Shown piece after piece: positions 8,796 through 18,110 of a DNA stretch of 64,000 bases. The position numbers and the translations under genes were made by a program. The notes under the pieces are model-generated. The model saw only the letters and a program-made list of their open reading frames with translations. It had not been told where the DNA came from and searched no databases. How positions within the stretch are numbered: the first letter of the stretch is position 1; every line of letters begins with the position of its first letter. This stretch comes from an uncultured Prevotellaceae bacterium (GTDB lineage: Bacteria > Bacteroidota > Bacteroidia > Bacteroidales > Muribaculaceae): positions 1 to 64,000 of the forward strand of contig UQLZ01000005.1 in assembly GCA_900541935.1 (NCBI GenBank), given 5' to 3'.

Positions 8796-9728
8796 ATGAT
8801 AAATAGAATCTTGATAAGGATTATAGTAGTTCAAGTACTATATTCACATCTTATTAATAAAGATGAAACACTTGAAACAACAAAGGCAAGATTGAAGGAC
8901 AGTCTTGATAAGGCTTATGAGCTTTATTATTATCTTTTAACATTGCCGATAGAGTTGACAAAGCTACAAGAACGTAGGATTGAAGCGGCAAAAGGAAAGT
9001 ATATGCCGTCTGAAGAAGAAATGAATCCGAACATGCGTTTTGTCGAAAATACATTTGTTAGCTCATTGATGTTATCTCAACCTCTTCAGGAAATGGTAAA
9101 GGCGTTCTCTTTAACTTGGAGTGAAGATGAAGTATACCTCCGTTTGATTTTAGATAAGATTCTTAAATCTGACATCTATGAGGAATATATGACTAAAGAG
9201 TATGTTTCTGAAAATGATGACATTGATTTCTGGAGGCAGGTAATGAAGAAGGTGGTTCTCCCTGATGAAGATTTGGCAGAGTTGCTGGAGTCAAAAAGCG
9301 TATATTGGAATGATGATATTGATATCGTCGGTACATTTGTAGTTAAGACCATCAAGCGTTTTGCAAGTGATGATGAAATGCCTTTTCTTCCTCAGTTTAA
9401 GGACGAAGAAGATGCTCAGTTTGCGGAATTGCTTTTCGTGAATGCAGTTAAGAATAAAGAGCGCTATATGGAATTAATTGACAAGTTTGTAAAGAAAAGT
9501 TCATGGGATACAGAACGATTGGCGTTTATGGATGTTGTGATTTTATACGTTGCGCTTGCTGAACTTGAAAAAGTGCCTTCTGTTCCTGCTGTTGTTACGA
9601 TAAACGAGTTCGTTGAAATGGCAAAATGCTACAGTACTCCGAATAGCGGTCAATTCATAAACGGTATCCTCTATTCAATTATCAAGCATTTGAAAAACGA
9701 GGGTTTGCTTAATAAATCACTTGATTAA
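8796..9728 (+). CDS. nusB: Transcription antitermination factor NusB (long Bacteroidetes form)
   Basis: RNA-binding antitermination factor that with NusE/S10 acts on boxA of rRNA transcripts. The protein is 310 aa, about twice the proteobacterial length, as usual in Bacteroidetes: an N-terminal extension (about 1-180) precedes the NusB fold, whose recognisable end is the segment SSWDTERLAFMDVVILYVALAEL and VVTINEFVEMAK. The ATG at 8796 is chosen over an upstream TTG at 8784, which would lie almost at the predicted transcription start. yajC follows 22 bp downstream and probably shares the transcript, which ends at the terminator at 10078. Confidence 0.93.
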   Translation: MINRILIRIIVVQVLYSHLINKDETLETTKARLKDSLDKAYELYYYLLTLPIELTKLQERRIEAAKGKYMPSEEEMNPNMRFVENTFVSSLMLSQPLQEMVKAFSLTWSEDEVYLRLILDKILKSDIYEEYMTKEYVSENDDIDFWRQVMKKVVLPDEDLAELLESKSVYWNDDIDIVGTFVVKTIKRFASDDEMPFLPQFKDEEDAQFAELLFVNAVKNKERYMELIDKFVKKSSWDTERLAFMDVVILYVALAELEKVPSVPAVVTINEFVEMAKCYSTPNSGQFINGILYSIIKHLKNEGLLNKSLD

Positions 9729-9750
9729 TAATTAACCAAATATAATAGTT

Positions 9751-10062
9751 ATGTTAAATTCAATTTTATTGCAAGATGCTGGTGCTGGAGCAGGCATGAT
9801 GCAGATTCTTATGATTGTTGTTCTAATCGCTATTTTTTATTTCTTTATGATTAGGCCTCAATCTAAAAAGCAAAAAGAAATTAAAAAATTCCGTGATGGC
9901 TTGCAGAACGGTGACAAGGTAATTACAGCCGGTGGTATCCACGGTAAAATCAAAGAAATCAACGATACATACATTGTTCTTGAAATTGCAGAAAATGTAA
10001 AAATCAGAATTGATAAAGGTTCTGTTTATCCTACTGTTGCAGAGGCTAAAGAATCTAAGTAA
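9751..10062 (+). CDS. yajC: Preprotein translocase subunit YajC
   Basis: Small accessory subunit of the SecDF-YajC complex of the inner membrane, 103 aa. One membrane segment spans about 12-32 (IAIFYFFMIRPQ is the hallmark end), followed by a cytoplasmic domain with LQNGDKVITAGGIHGKI. It ends just before a strong terminator and forms a two-gene unit with nusB. Confidence 0.96.
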   Translation: MLNSILLQDAGAGAGMMQILMIVVLIAIFYFFMIRPQSKKQKEIKKFRDGLQNGDKVITAGGIHGKIKEINDTYIVLEIAENVKIRIDKGSVYPTVAEAKESK

Positions 10063-10077
10063 TTTAAATCTTTAAGG

Positions 10078-10113
10078 AAAGGTTGTGCCAGAGTTATTTG
10101 GCACAACCTTTTT
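10078..10113 (+). terminator. Rho-independent terminator after yajC
   Basis: A stem made of aaaggttgtgcca and its complement (10078-10090 with about 10099-10111) closes an 8-nt loop and runs into a T-tract. Confidence 0.85.
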
Positions 10114-10196
10114 AATTTAAATTGCTTTGTAAAACGGAGAATTATTTATAAGGCTTTTATATAGACAAGTTAATCTGAAATACCTTTGATGTTTAT

Positions 10197-11180
10197 ATGA
10201 ATTATAAAGAATATATAGTTAATGTGATTGACAAAGCTAAATCTTTCCTATCATCTTCAAGGGGTAGAGATGTTGTCTTATATCTCGTTTTTATTTTTGT
10301 TTCCTTTATATTTTGGTCTATTTTGGTGATGAACAATCAAATGCAGGAGCACTATAAAGTGAAATTTGCAATATCTAATATCCCAGGAAATGTAACTATC
10401 ATTAATGATATTCCTAAAGAAATCAGAGTGTCGGTTAAAAACACAGGTTATGCTTTATTTAAATACATATTTGGCAAGACTCCAGAAGTTGATGTCCCAT
10501 TCGATAAATATTCCGATAAGAAAGGTAATGTCGTTATCAAAAAACAAGATATTGAGGGCATGCTAGTAGATGTTTTTGGCAATGATGCAACAATTATATC
10601 TGTATTTCCAACAGATATAAGCGTTAAATACACAACATTACCTGCAAAGAAATTACCTCTACTTGTTGCTGGAAACTTTTCGTCAAATTTCCAGTATGTA
10701 ATAAACGGAAAAATTAAATCGTCAATTGATTCTGTATATGTATATTCTGACGAACAAACTTTGTTCGGTTTGACAACGATGAAAACAGAAAGAGTAAATA
10801 TGAAAGAATTAAAGGATACAGTTGTATATACAGTTGCAGTTGAAAAGATGAAAAATGTTAAAACAATTCCTGATTCTGTAACTATTGTTGTCCCTGTAGA
10901 ACCATTAATTGCAGCTTCTTCTGAAGTAGTTGTTAAAGCAGCACATGTTCCAAACGGATTTAGATTATTGGCTTTCCCTACAAAAATTAAGGCATCATAT
11001 TTTGTTCCAATGAGTGATTTTGAGAAAGTAAAAAGTTGTATGTTTGATGTATATGTTGATTTTGAAGACATCAATAAAGGCTATTCGAAATTACCAATAA
11101 AGTTTGGAAATGTGCCAACTAATTTCCAGAATGTGGTGTTACAGAATGATAGTGTTGAATTTATAGTTGAGCATTTATGA
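10197..11180 (+). CDS. YbbR-domain membrane-anchored protein (CdaR-like)
   Basis: Predicted inner-membrane protein of 327 aa. One N-terminal membrane helix (about 25-45, VVLYLVFIFVSFIFWSIL) is followed by a periplasmic part built from YbbR-like repeats, about 80 residues each (VKFAISNIPGNV, YTTLPAKKLPLLVAGNF and VVVKAAHVPNGFRL mark their starts). In Firmicutes the CdaR protein regulates a diadenylate cyclase, but no cyclase gene is seen here, so the role is open. It overlaps coaE by 4 bases and the two are surely co-transcribed. Confidence 0.75.
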   Translation: MNYKEYIVNVIDKAKSFLSSSRGRDVVLYLVFIFVSFIFWSILVMNNQMQEHYKVKFAISNIPGNVTIINDIPKEIRVSVKNTGYALFKYIFGKTPEVDVPFDKYSDKKGNVVIKKQDIEGMLVDVFGNDATIISVFPTDISVKYTTLPAKKLPLLVAGNFSSNFQYVINGKIKSSIDSVYVYSDEQTLFGLTTMKTERVNMKELKDTVVYTVAVEKMKNVKTIPDSVTIVVPVEPLIAASSEVVVKAAHVPNGFRLLAFPTKIKASYFVPMSDFEKVKSCMFDVYVDFEDINKGYSKLPIKFGNVPTNFQNVVLQNDSVEFIVEHL

Positions 11181-11752
11181 GGAGAATTGCTATAACGGGA
11201 GGAATAGGAAGCGGAAAAAGTGTTGTGTCATCAATATTGCGAGTAATAGGCTTTTATGTTTATGATTGTGATTCACAAGCAAAACGAATAATGAATTCAT
11301 CTGCATCATTAAAGGACGAACTTAGAAAAGCGTTTGGTAATAATGCAGTTGTGGGTGATATTGTTAATAAGGCTTATATCTCTAAGATTGTGTTTGACAA
11401 TCAGGAAGCACTGGCTAAATTAAATTCAATAGTTCATCCATTCGTACGTCAAGATTATGAAGCATGGTCTAACACGAAAGGTGTTTCTTTTGTGGAAACT
11501 GCAATTCTTTTTGAAAGCGGTATGGATAAACTTGTTGATGGAATTTGGATTGTCAATGCCCCAGAAGATATCCGCGTTAAAAGGGTTATGAATAGAAATG
11601 GCTTATCCAAGGAAGATGTTCTTGCTAGAATTAATTCGCAGGTAAGTTTAGATCGTATTTATGATAAAGAGTGTGTTAGTATAATTGTGAACGATGATAA
11701 GGCATCTGTTTTAAATCAAATAATGAATTTGGTTCGAGGAATGCAGAGATAG
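11177..11752 (+). CDS. coaE: Dephospho-CoA kinase
   Basis: Phosphorylates the 3'-hydroxyl of dephospho-CoA, the last step of CoA synthesis. The 191-aa protein has a P-loop at residues 8-15 (GGIGSGKS), the lid/acceptor segment YDCDSQAKRIM, and the conserved VHPFVRQDYEAW and VETAILFESGMDKLVD. It overlaps the YbbR gene by 4 bases. The same window carries coaBC. Confidence 0.95.
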   Translation: MRRIAITGGIGSGKSVVSSILRVIGFYVYDCDSQAKRIMNSSASLKDELRKAFGNNAVVGDIVNKAYISKIVFDNQEALAKLNSIVHPFVRQDYEAWSNTKGVSFVETAILFESGMDKLVDGIWIVNAPEDIRVKRVMNRNGLSKEDVLARINSQVSLDRIYDKECVSIIVNDDKASVLNQIMNLVRGMQR

Positions 11753-11841
11753 TCGGTTATAATTTATATAGCATTGATTTCAGGAATAGTGGTTTGACAT
11801 TATTTAACAATTGGCCATTTTCTGCAAATTATAATATATAG

Positions 11842-11997
11842 TAACTTTGCATTAAATTAAGCATTTTATTGCATTGACGTTTTGATACATTGGTATTCGT
11901 ACGTTTTCTTAAAAGAATGCTTAATAATACGCATTGGGTTGTTATTATAATTATGATAAAACTAACAGAGATATATGTACTCTGAAATACGATTTAT
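11842..11997 (+). promoter_or_regulatory. lepA promoter element and long leader
   Basis: TAACTTTG at 11842-11849 fits the Bacteroidetes -7 box; no clear TTG is found upstream. It would give a 5' leader of about 145 nt for lepA. Within the leader a 9-bp inverted repeat (ttaagcatt at 11857-11865 and its complement at 11916-11924) could close a long hairpin. No known riboswitch was recognised. Confidence 0.4.
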
Positions 11998-13785
11998 ATG
12001 AAAAATATAAGGAATTTTTGCATTATTGCTCATATTGACCACGGTAAAAGTACTCTTGCAGACAGACTTTTGGAATATACAAATACAGTATCTGGAAAAG
12101 ATTTGCAAGATCAAGTGCTTGATAATATGGATCTTGAAAGAGAAAGGGGTATTACAATCAAAAGTCATGCAATTCAAATGACATATCGTCACAATGGTGA
12201 AGATTTTGTGCTTAATTTGATTGACACCCCTGGACATGTCGATTTTTCATATGAAGTTTCACGCTCTATTGCGGCATGCGAGGGCGCTTTGCTAATAGTT
12301 GATGCATCACAAGGCATTCAAGCACAAACTATATCTAATCTTTATATGGCAATTGACAATGATTTGGAGATTATACCAATTGTCAATAAAGTTGACTTGG
12401 ATAGTGCGAAGCCAGAAGAAGTCGAGGATCAGATTGTTGACTTATTGGGATGCAAGCATGAAGAAATAATCAGAGCAAGTGGAAAATCAGGCGTAGGTGT
12501 TCCTGAAATTCTTGAAGCTATTGTAGAAAGAGTTCCTGCTCCAAAAGGAGATAAAGATGCTCCATTTCAAGCATTGATTTTCGATTCTGTTTTTAATCCA
12601 TTCAGAGGGATTATTGCTTATTTCAAAGTAGTAAATGGCTCAATAAAAAAAGGAGACTTCGTAAAGTTTGTAAATACAGGGAAACAGTATAATGCGGAAG
12701 AAATTGGAGTCTTGAAACTTAATATGTTACCAACTGATGAGTTGTCAGTAGGAAATGTGGGCTATATTATTTCAGGTATTAAGACTTCACGAGAGGTTAA
12801 GGTCGGTGATACAATAACCCATGTATCTAATTCATGTGAAAAAGCAATTGCCGGTTTTCAAGAAGTTAAGCCCATGGTATTTGCTGGCGTTTATCCCATT
12901 GAAACAGAGGATTTTGAGAACCTTCGAGCATCTCTTGAAAAGTTACAGTTGAATGATGCGTCTTTGACATTCCAGCCAGAATCATCTGCAGCATTGGGAT
13001 TCGGTTTTCGATGCGGTTTCCTTGGGCTTTTGCATATGGAGATTATACAGGAGCGTTTAGGCAGAGAATTTGATATGGATGTTATTACAACAGTGCCTAA
13101 TGTTTCATATAAAGTTCATGATAAGAAAGGAAATGTTATAGAAGTCCATAATCCGTCAGGACTGCCTGATTTAACTTTAATAGATTATATCGAGGAACCA
13201 TATATTAGAGCGTCAATTATAACTACTGCTGATTTTATAGGTCCGATTATGACATTATGCCTTGGCAAGCGAGGTGAATTGATTAAGCAGGAATTTATCT
13301 CAGGAAATAGGGTGGAGTTAGTATTTGATATGCCTTTGGGTGAAATAGTTATTGACTTCTATGACAAATTAAAGAGCATTTCTAAAGGTTACGCTTCATT
13401 TGATTATCATATTCATGATTTTAGAGAATCCAAACTTGTTAAATTGGATATTTTGCTTAATGGAGAATCTGTTGACGCATTGAGTACTTTGACCCACTTT
13501 GATAACTCTGTATCATTTGGCAGGAGAATGTGTGAAAAATTAAAGGAACTAATTCCGCGCCAGCAATTTGATATTGCAATCCAGGCGGCAATTGGTGCTA
13601 AGATTATAGCAAGAGAAACAATTAAGGCGGTAAGAAAAGACGTTACTGCAAAATGTTACGGTGGAGATATTAGCCGAAAGAGAAAACTGTTGGAGAAGCA
13701 GAAGAAAGGAAAGAAGAGGATGAAGCAGATTGGTGCTGTTGAAGTACCGCAAAAGGCTTTTCTCGCAGTATTGAAATTAGATTAA
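11998..13785 (+). CDS. lepA: Elongation factor 4 (LepA)
   Basis: Ribosome-associated GTPase implicated in back-translocation and in ribosome assembly or initiation. The 595-aa protein has G1 AHIDHGKST, the switch region [10 protein letters not shown]3 DTPGHVDF and G4 NKVDLDSA. Domains II, III and V follow, then the LepA-specific C-terminus with [20 protein letters not shown], which distinguishes it from EF-G. nhaA starts 21 bp later. Confidence 0.98.
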   Translation: MKNIRNFCIIAHIDHGKSTLADRLLEYTNTVSGKDLQDQVLDNMDLERERGITIKSHAIQMTYRHNGEDFVLNLIDTPGHVDFSYEVSRSIAACEGALLIVDASQGIQAQTISNLYMAIDNDLEIIPIVNKVDLDSAKPEEVEDQIVDLLGCKHEEIIRASGKSGVGVPEILEAIVERVPAPKGDKDAPFQALIFDSVFNPFRGIIAYFKVVNGSIKKGDFVKFVNTGKQYNAEEIGVLKLNMLPTDELSVGNVGYIISGIKTSREVKVGDTITHVSNSCEKAIAGFQEVKPMVFAGVYPIETEDFENLRASLEKLQLNDASLTFQPESSAALGFGFRCGFLGLLHMEIIQERLGREFDMDVITTVPNVSYKVHDKKGNVIEVHNPSGLPDLTLIDYIEEPYIRASIITTADFIGPIMTLCLGKRGELIKQEFISGNRVELVFDMPLGEIVIDFYDKLKSISKGYASFDYHIHDFRESKLVKLDILLNGESVDALSTLTHFDNSVSFGRRMCEKLKELIPRQQFDIAIQAAIGAKIIARETIKAVRKDVTAKCYGGDISRKRKLLEKQKKGKKRMKQIGAVEVPQKAFLAVLKLD

Positions 13786-13806
13786 GAAAGATAAATTTTA
13801 GGTTTT

Positions 13807-15168
13807 ATGACAAATGTTTTTTATTCAGCAAGAAAGATGATTGTTGGCTATGTGAAAGCGAGCAATCCTTTGATAGTAGCAACCATCCTTGCTTTGCTTG
13901 CCGCGAATATTCCAGGTATTCGTGAGCATTATTTTGATTTTTGGAATCATAAAATAAGTTTGCAAATAGGAAATTTTAATCTGTTTGCTCATAATGGGGA
14001 AACAATGACATTGATGCAGTTTATAAATGATGCATTGATGGCTATATTCTTTTTTACTATTGGATTGGAAATTAAGAGGGAAGTTTTGGTAGGCGAATTG
14101 TCTTCTTTCCGTCAAGCCTTATTGCCAATTATTGCAGCAATAGGAGGAATGGTTGTCCCTATTGGTATCTTCCAGTTCTTGAGTGCGGGAGAGGAATTTG
14201 CAAGAGGTTCAGCAATTCCAATGGCAACAGATATTGCATTTTCTCTTGGCGTTTTGGCTATGCTTGGTAGTCGAGTTCCAATTTCATTGAAGATATTCTT
14301 GACAACTCTTGCAGTTGTTGATGATATTGGAGGTATTCTTGTTATTGCAACTTGTTATACAACCCATCTAGAGTTGTCATATTTGCTATATGCGGCAATT
14401 GCAGTCATGGTATTGATAATGGGTTCTGTATGGAAAATTCAAAGCAAAATGTATTATATATTGGTAGGTATTGTCGTTTGGTACTGTTTCTTGAATTCTG
14501 GTATTCATTCTACAATAGCAGGCGTAATAGTTGCTTTTTGTATTCCCGCTAAGCCAGTCTTTAACCCACGTAAATACATATCAATGATAAGACGCAGTAT
14601 CTCTCATTTCCCGGTTATCTCAGAAAACGAAGAAGATAGCGAAAAAGGCCAGATTTTGACAAATTCACAAATGGATTGGTTGAAGCAGATTGAATCAGCG
14701 TCAGATAAGGTTATTTCTCCGTTACAGGACCTTGAGGATACTTTACATCCATTAGTTAACTACATCATTATTCCATTATTTGCTTTTGCCAATGCAGGCA
14801 TATTTCTTGGATGTATGGAAATGACAGATATATATAGCGGAGTTGGTTTGGCTGTTATATGCGGTTTGGTATTAGGCAAATTTATTGGTATTTTCTCATT
14901 TACATGGCTTGCTGTTAAATTTAAACTTGCGCCAATGCCCTATAGGGCTAACTGGAAAATGGTTGGAGCAGTGTCGGTTTTAGGCGGAATCGGTTTCACT
15001 GTTTCTTTATTTATTGCCAACCTGTCTTTCCCTGATGCTGCTCATTTGGAAATGCTGAATGCATCTAAATTAGGCATCCTAATTGGTTCTTTAATATCAG
15101 GTGTGCTTGGCTATATGCTTCTGAATTTACTTTTGCCTAAGGAAATAATGGATGAAAATCACGAATAG
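13807..15168 (+). CDS. nhaA: Na+/H+ antiporter NhaA
   Basis: Inner-membrane antiporter exporting Na+ in exchange for protons, with about 12 membrane helices. Key features are FFFTIGLEIKREVLVGELS near residue 85, PMATDIAFSLGVLAM, and AVVDDIGGI near residue 165, whose paired Asp residues form the ion site. The 453-aa length exceeds E. coli NhaA because of a hydrophilic insertion (about 255-310) between membrane segments, common in Bacteroidetes homologues. It lies directly behind lepA and may be read from its promoter. Confidence 0.96.
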   Translation: MTNVFYSARKMIVGYVKASNPLIVATILALLAANIPGIREHYFDFWNHKISLQIGNFNLFAHNGETMTLMQFINDALMAIFFFTIGLEIKREVLVGELSSFRQALLPIIAAIGGMVVPIGIFQFLSAGEEFARGSAIPMATDIAFSLGVLAMLGSRVPISLKIFLTTLAVVDDIGGILVIATCYTTHLELSYLLYAAIAVMVLIMGSVWKIQSKMYYILVGIVVWYCFLNSGIHSTIAGVIVAFCIPAKPVFNPRKYISMIRRSISHFPVISENEEDSEKGQILTNSQMDWLKQIESASDKVISPLQDLEDTLHPLVNYIIIPLFAFANAGIFLGCMEMTDIYSGVGLAVICGLVLGKFIGIFSFTWLAVKFKLAPMPYRANWKMVGAVSVLGGIGFTVSLFIANLSFPDAAHLEMLNASKLGILIGSLISGVLGYMLLNLLLPKEIMDENHE

Positions 15169-15205
15169 TAAGTATTCGACAATAATAATTACTCATTCTT
15201 CGTGA

Positions 15206-15236
15206 TTGTACATTATTAAACGTTATAATACCTTTG
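15206..15236 (+). promoter_or_regulatory. Complete Bacteroidetes promoter without an annotated gene
   Basis: TTG at 15206-15208, a 20-bp spacer and TACCTTTG at 15229-15236 form a full -33/-7 promoter. No sizeable open frame follows on the plus strand; a terminator-like hairpin follows at 15359. Confidence 0.6.
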
Positions 15237-15241
15237 CAATA

Positions 15242-15397
15242 GGATTTTAATTTGTTAATCATAATTGCGTAAACGTTTAATAACTGGGAAATGAAGATGA
15301 GTGAATAGCACAAATTAAGTTATGCTTCTTCTTAAAATAAGAGCGGCATAAAAATTTATTGAGGAATTATCAAGTCAATTGGTATTTCCTCATTTTT
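15242..15397 (+). ncRNA. Candidate small RNA of about 155 nt
   Basis: The stretch is bounded by a complete promoter ending at 15236 and by an intrinsic terminator (tgaggaa at 15359-15366 pairing with ttcctca at 15386-15392, then a T-run). The only reading frames are 5-9 codons long. I do not recognise an RNA family. It could instead be an unannotated micropeptide message. Confidence 0.4.
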
Positions 15398-15433
15398 TAT
15401 GATACTTTCTATATCTTACAGTAATTTAGGGTT

Positions 15434-15474
15434 GAAACGAGGCGGTGTGTCATAATTACAAACCGCCTCGTTTC
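15434..15474. terminator. Hairpin with 13-bp stem
   Basis: gaaacgaggcggt at 15434-15446 pairs perfectly with its complement at 15462-15474. It lies between the plus-strand candidate RNA and the reverse-strand gene ending at 15627 and probably stops transcription in one or both directions. Confidence 0.6.
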
Positions 15475-15566
15475 TTTCGAAATTTGACCTCAGTCATTTA
15501 CTGTCAGCAAACTCTTGTTGGTCTCATTATCAGCACCTTGCAGTTTATTAATTATAACGCACCTAA

Positions 15567-15605
15567 AAGGGGTTGCGTCAAAAATCTATTTCGACACAAC
15601 CCCTT
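15567..15605 (-). terminator. Terminator hairpin behind the reverse-strand amylase pair
   Basis: aaggggttgcgtc at 15567-15579 pairs with gacacaacccctt at 15593-15605 (one G-U pair). It lies 22 bp downstream of the reverse-strand gene ending at 15627. Confidence 0.6.
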
Positions 15606-15626
15606 AACTAATAAGATAGGTTCTTG

Positions 15627-16439
15627 CTATTCGTTTACTGTTGCAATACAAACCATAGAACCTCCAATATTTGCATAAATTAGTGTGGGATAATTTTCGT
15701 CTTTTTCTGCCAATGAGAATATTCTATCTAATTCAGCGTCGGTCATCTTATTAACATCTAAAAGATAGCAGCCACCATCACAGAAGTCATAAGCAAGTTG
15801 ATTGCCGTATGCAAATGAATATCCTCCCCATTCATTTGCTTTCTTTTGTATACGTTGAACATCTTCAGAGTGATAAATTGATATATTGATGTGCTTATCG
15901 AATACAGCAAATCCATTGATAATCTTCCCCACCATATATCCTTCGGTTTCGTACCCAGAAACACAAAGGAGAGCATATCCTTTATACTTGCCATGAGTAA
16001 TACCCGGTTTCTGGTTTATATAGCCATAATCTTGCATCTGTGTAAGCATGGTGTCTGTAATTGGCGTAACTGCTACTTCTTTGGCAAATTTTTTGTTTAT
16101 ATATGCCTTAAATCCAGATATTTCGATTCCATACCATTCTGGAGTTTCTTCAGCAACAAGATACTTCCAGCCACGATGTGCTTGCCAAGGTGTTACATCA
16201 AGTCCTTGGCCTATGCTCTTATCATTACTCCAAGTTAAGGAGCAATTGTCTGTCTCTGGATAACATACATTAATCAATTTTGAAGCACTTACATTTGGTT
16301 TCTTTCTGAGGTTAATGTTATCACCTGTGACTGTTATAACTTTTGCATCATCGAGAAATTCCAATTGCTGTGAGTTTACACTTCCTATTGTTGCCATAAA
16401 CCCTATAAGGCATACAATATTTTGGGCTAATTTTTTCAT
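15627..16439 (-). CDS. Secreted protein with an SH3b-like N-terminal domain, function unknown
   Basis: Protein of 270 aa with a signal peptide ending near SVNSQ (residue 24). Residues about 30-120 contain VTGDNINLRKKPNVSASKLI, the usual start of a bacterial SH3 domain. The C-terminal half, with repeated aromatic and glycine-rich strands (GGYSFAYGNQLAYDFCDGGC), is not recognised. It starts 1 bp after the amylase gene and is very probably co-transcribed with it from the promoter at 17879. The partner suggests a role in the same extracytoplasmic process, but no enzymatic motif is seen. Confidence 0.6.
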   Translation of the reverse strand: MKKLAQNIVCLIGFMATIGSVNSQQLEFLDDAKVITVTGDNINLRKKPNVSASKLINVCYPETDNCSLTWSNDKSIGQGLDVTPWQAHRGWKYLVAEETPEWYGIEISGFKAYINKKFAKEVAVTPITDTMLTQMQDYGYINQKPGITHGKYKGYALLCVSGYETEGYMVGKIINGFAVFDKHINISIYHSEDVQRIQKKANEWGGYSFAYGNQLAYDFCDGGCYLLDVNKMTDAELDRIFSLAEKDENYPTLIYANIGGSMVCIATVNE

Positions 16440-16440
16440 A

Positions 16441-17853
16441 TTAGTATATTAAGTAAGAACATTCCGGTTTAAGAGTTGCTTTTATAATGCCTTTCTTTAC
16501 TACAAATTTATTATTGTGTACCTTGTCGGTATAATCTCCCGACGGCAGAACAGATTTTGCTTCAATACATATAGGATTTGTTGATAAGTTTATGATTGCT
16601 ACACCTTTGTTACCTCGCTCAATAATAACGACTTGCCCATTATTATAAGTAGAAATGGTTTCAAGTTCGCCATACATTGCCTTGCGGAATTTATTGACTG
16701 CAACCACTTCTGGATGCTTAAATTCATCATTACCTTTTTCTCCAATAACATTATTACCCCAAATGTTTTCGCGAGTGCTGCCAGCAGGGCGGGAATAGAA
16801 TAAAGGAATACCGTTTTGACGAGCGGTAATAATAGTCCAACCTAACCGGATTTGAGTGTCAGTTAAACTCGCCGATTCATTAGCATTGCAGTATGTATCA
16901 TGTGATTCAACCCATGTTGTGAGTTTTGCAGGGCAAACAGAATGTTGCCAGTCTGATACTTCTGCAACGGATGTTTTGCGGTTAGAAATTATAGTGCGGA
17001 TAACATGTCCGTAATTACTTGCACACATACCGAAATATTCAGCATATTCATCTTGCTTGACGTTTTTGTCCTGAAGGACTTCTCCATAGATGAACAGACT
17101 GTCTTTATTCATTAAAGTTATGTCTTTAATTGGTTTTCTCCCCATAGCAACATCCCAAAAATCATTTTGTTTAGATTTTGCATCAAGTGGGTCAGATGGC
17201 AATCCTATATGCTTTGCTGTATCGTAGCGAAAGCCATCAGCACCACAGGCAATTAAGTCATTTACATATTGCATATAGTAATATTGGAAATCTGGATTTT
17301 CAGTATTAACGTCAGGTAATCCTCCCATAGCACCTGTAGTGCATTGGTATCTGTCGTTATAGTCGGTAATCTCATTTAATCCATTGGCATGATAAAGGTT
17401 TTCATGTCCTCCAACAGCATTATTAAAATCATCCGTAACCGCTGTTGTATCAAAAGCTGTGTGATTTGGCAATACATCAACCAATATTTTGATACCATAT
17501 TGTTTTGCCTCTGCACACATTGCAATAAATTCATCGCGGGTTCCTAACTGGTAGTTCCCAATTTTCCAATCAATCGGCTGATAGTGATAATACCATTTGC
17601 CATTTCCAAAAATCTGTTTACCGCCATTTTCTCCAATAAAACAAGTATTTGCAGGAGATGTCTGGACATAAGTGTAACCTGCCGCTGCTATGTCTTTCAT
17701 ATTACTCTTAATTGTATTAAAAGACCAACACCAAGCATGAAGTATTGTTGCGTCATTTGTTACTTTTAACGTGCATTTTTTGCTTTGTGCAGTTGCTGAA
17801 AGAGCAAACAAAACAATAAGCGATGAAATAAGTGAATAGAATAAGATCCTCAT
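16441..17853 (-). CDS. Secreted alpha-amylase, GH13 (AmyE-like)
   Basis: Exported starch-degrading enzyme of 470 aa hydrolysing internal alpha-1,4 glucan bonds. A signal peptide ends near SATAQ. The four GH13 regions are present: DVLPNHT (I), GFRYDTAKH with the nucleophile Asp (II), YGEVLQ with the acid/base Glu (III) and ESHDTY with the third Asp (IV). The start ILHAWCWSFNTIKSNMKDI and the region ASNYGHVIRT closely follow the Bacillus AmyE pattern, so subfamily GH13_28 is likely. No SusC/SusD pair or other polysaccharide-utilisation gene is nearby, so it is not in a typical starch locus here. It has its own promoter at 17879-17910. Confidence 0.92.
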   Translation of the reverse strand: MRILFYSLISSLIVLFALSATAQSKKCTLKVTNDATILHAWCWSFNTIKSNMKDIAAAGYTYVQTSPANTCFIGENGGKQIFGNGKWYYHYQPIDWKIGNYQLGTRDEFIAMCAEAKQYGIKILVDVLPNHTAFDTTAVTDDFNNAVGGHENLYHANGLNEITDYNDRYQCTTGAMGGLPDVNTENPDFQYYYMQYVNDLIACGADGFRYDTAKHIGLPSDPLDAKSKQNDFWDVAMGRKPIKDITLMNKDSLFIYGEVLQDKNVKQDEYAEYFGMCASNYGHVIRTIISNRKTSVAEVSDWQHSVCPAKLTTWVESHDTYCNANESASLTDTQIRLGWTIITARQNGIPLFYSRPAGSTRENIWGNNVIGEKGNDEFKHPEVVAVNKFRKAMYGELETISTYNNGQVVIIERGNKGVAIINLSTNPICIEAKSVLPSGDYTDKVHNNKFVVKKGIIKATLKPECSYLIY

Positions 17854-17878
17854 AATAATTTGGTTTTTAAGTTTTTTG

Positions 17879-17910
17879 CAAATATAGTTATAGATGAGTG
17901 GACTAACAAA
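17879..17910 (-). promoter_or_regulatory. Promoter of the amylase operon
   Basis: On the minus strand TTTG (plus 17907-17910), 20 bp, then TATATTTG (plus 17879-17886): an exact match to the Bacteroidetes promoter. It lies 26 bp upstream of the amylase start. The rest of the 257-bp gap to 18111 is AT-rich and shows nothing else. Confidence 0.8.
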
Positions 17911-18110
17911 TGAAAATCAATATTTCTACTTGAAATAAAGGCAAATCAATACATTAATATTGAAATATTTTGTTAATACTGATATCAATAATTCTTCTGA
18001 AAATCTTTTTAATTAAAAAAAAGATGAAATAAGTAGGATATTTAAATAATTCAATGTAAATTTGAAAAATAATTAATATGTATGGCAGTAAAAATTGCTA
18101 AAATCTAAAC

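Noticed and set aside
10448..11074. Reverse-strand frame of 208 codons
   Set aside because: It is the antisense shadow of the YbbR-domain gene, with Thr/Ser-rich low-complexity translation.
15434..15605. The two strong hairpins as a transposon inverted-repeat pair
   Set aside because: The stems differ in sequence and each folds on itself; they behave as separate terminators.
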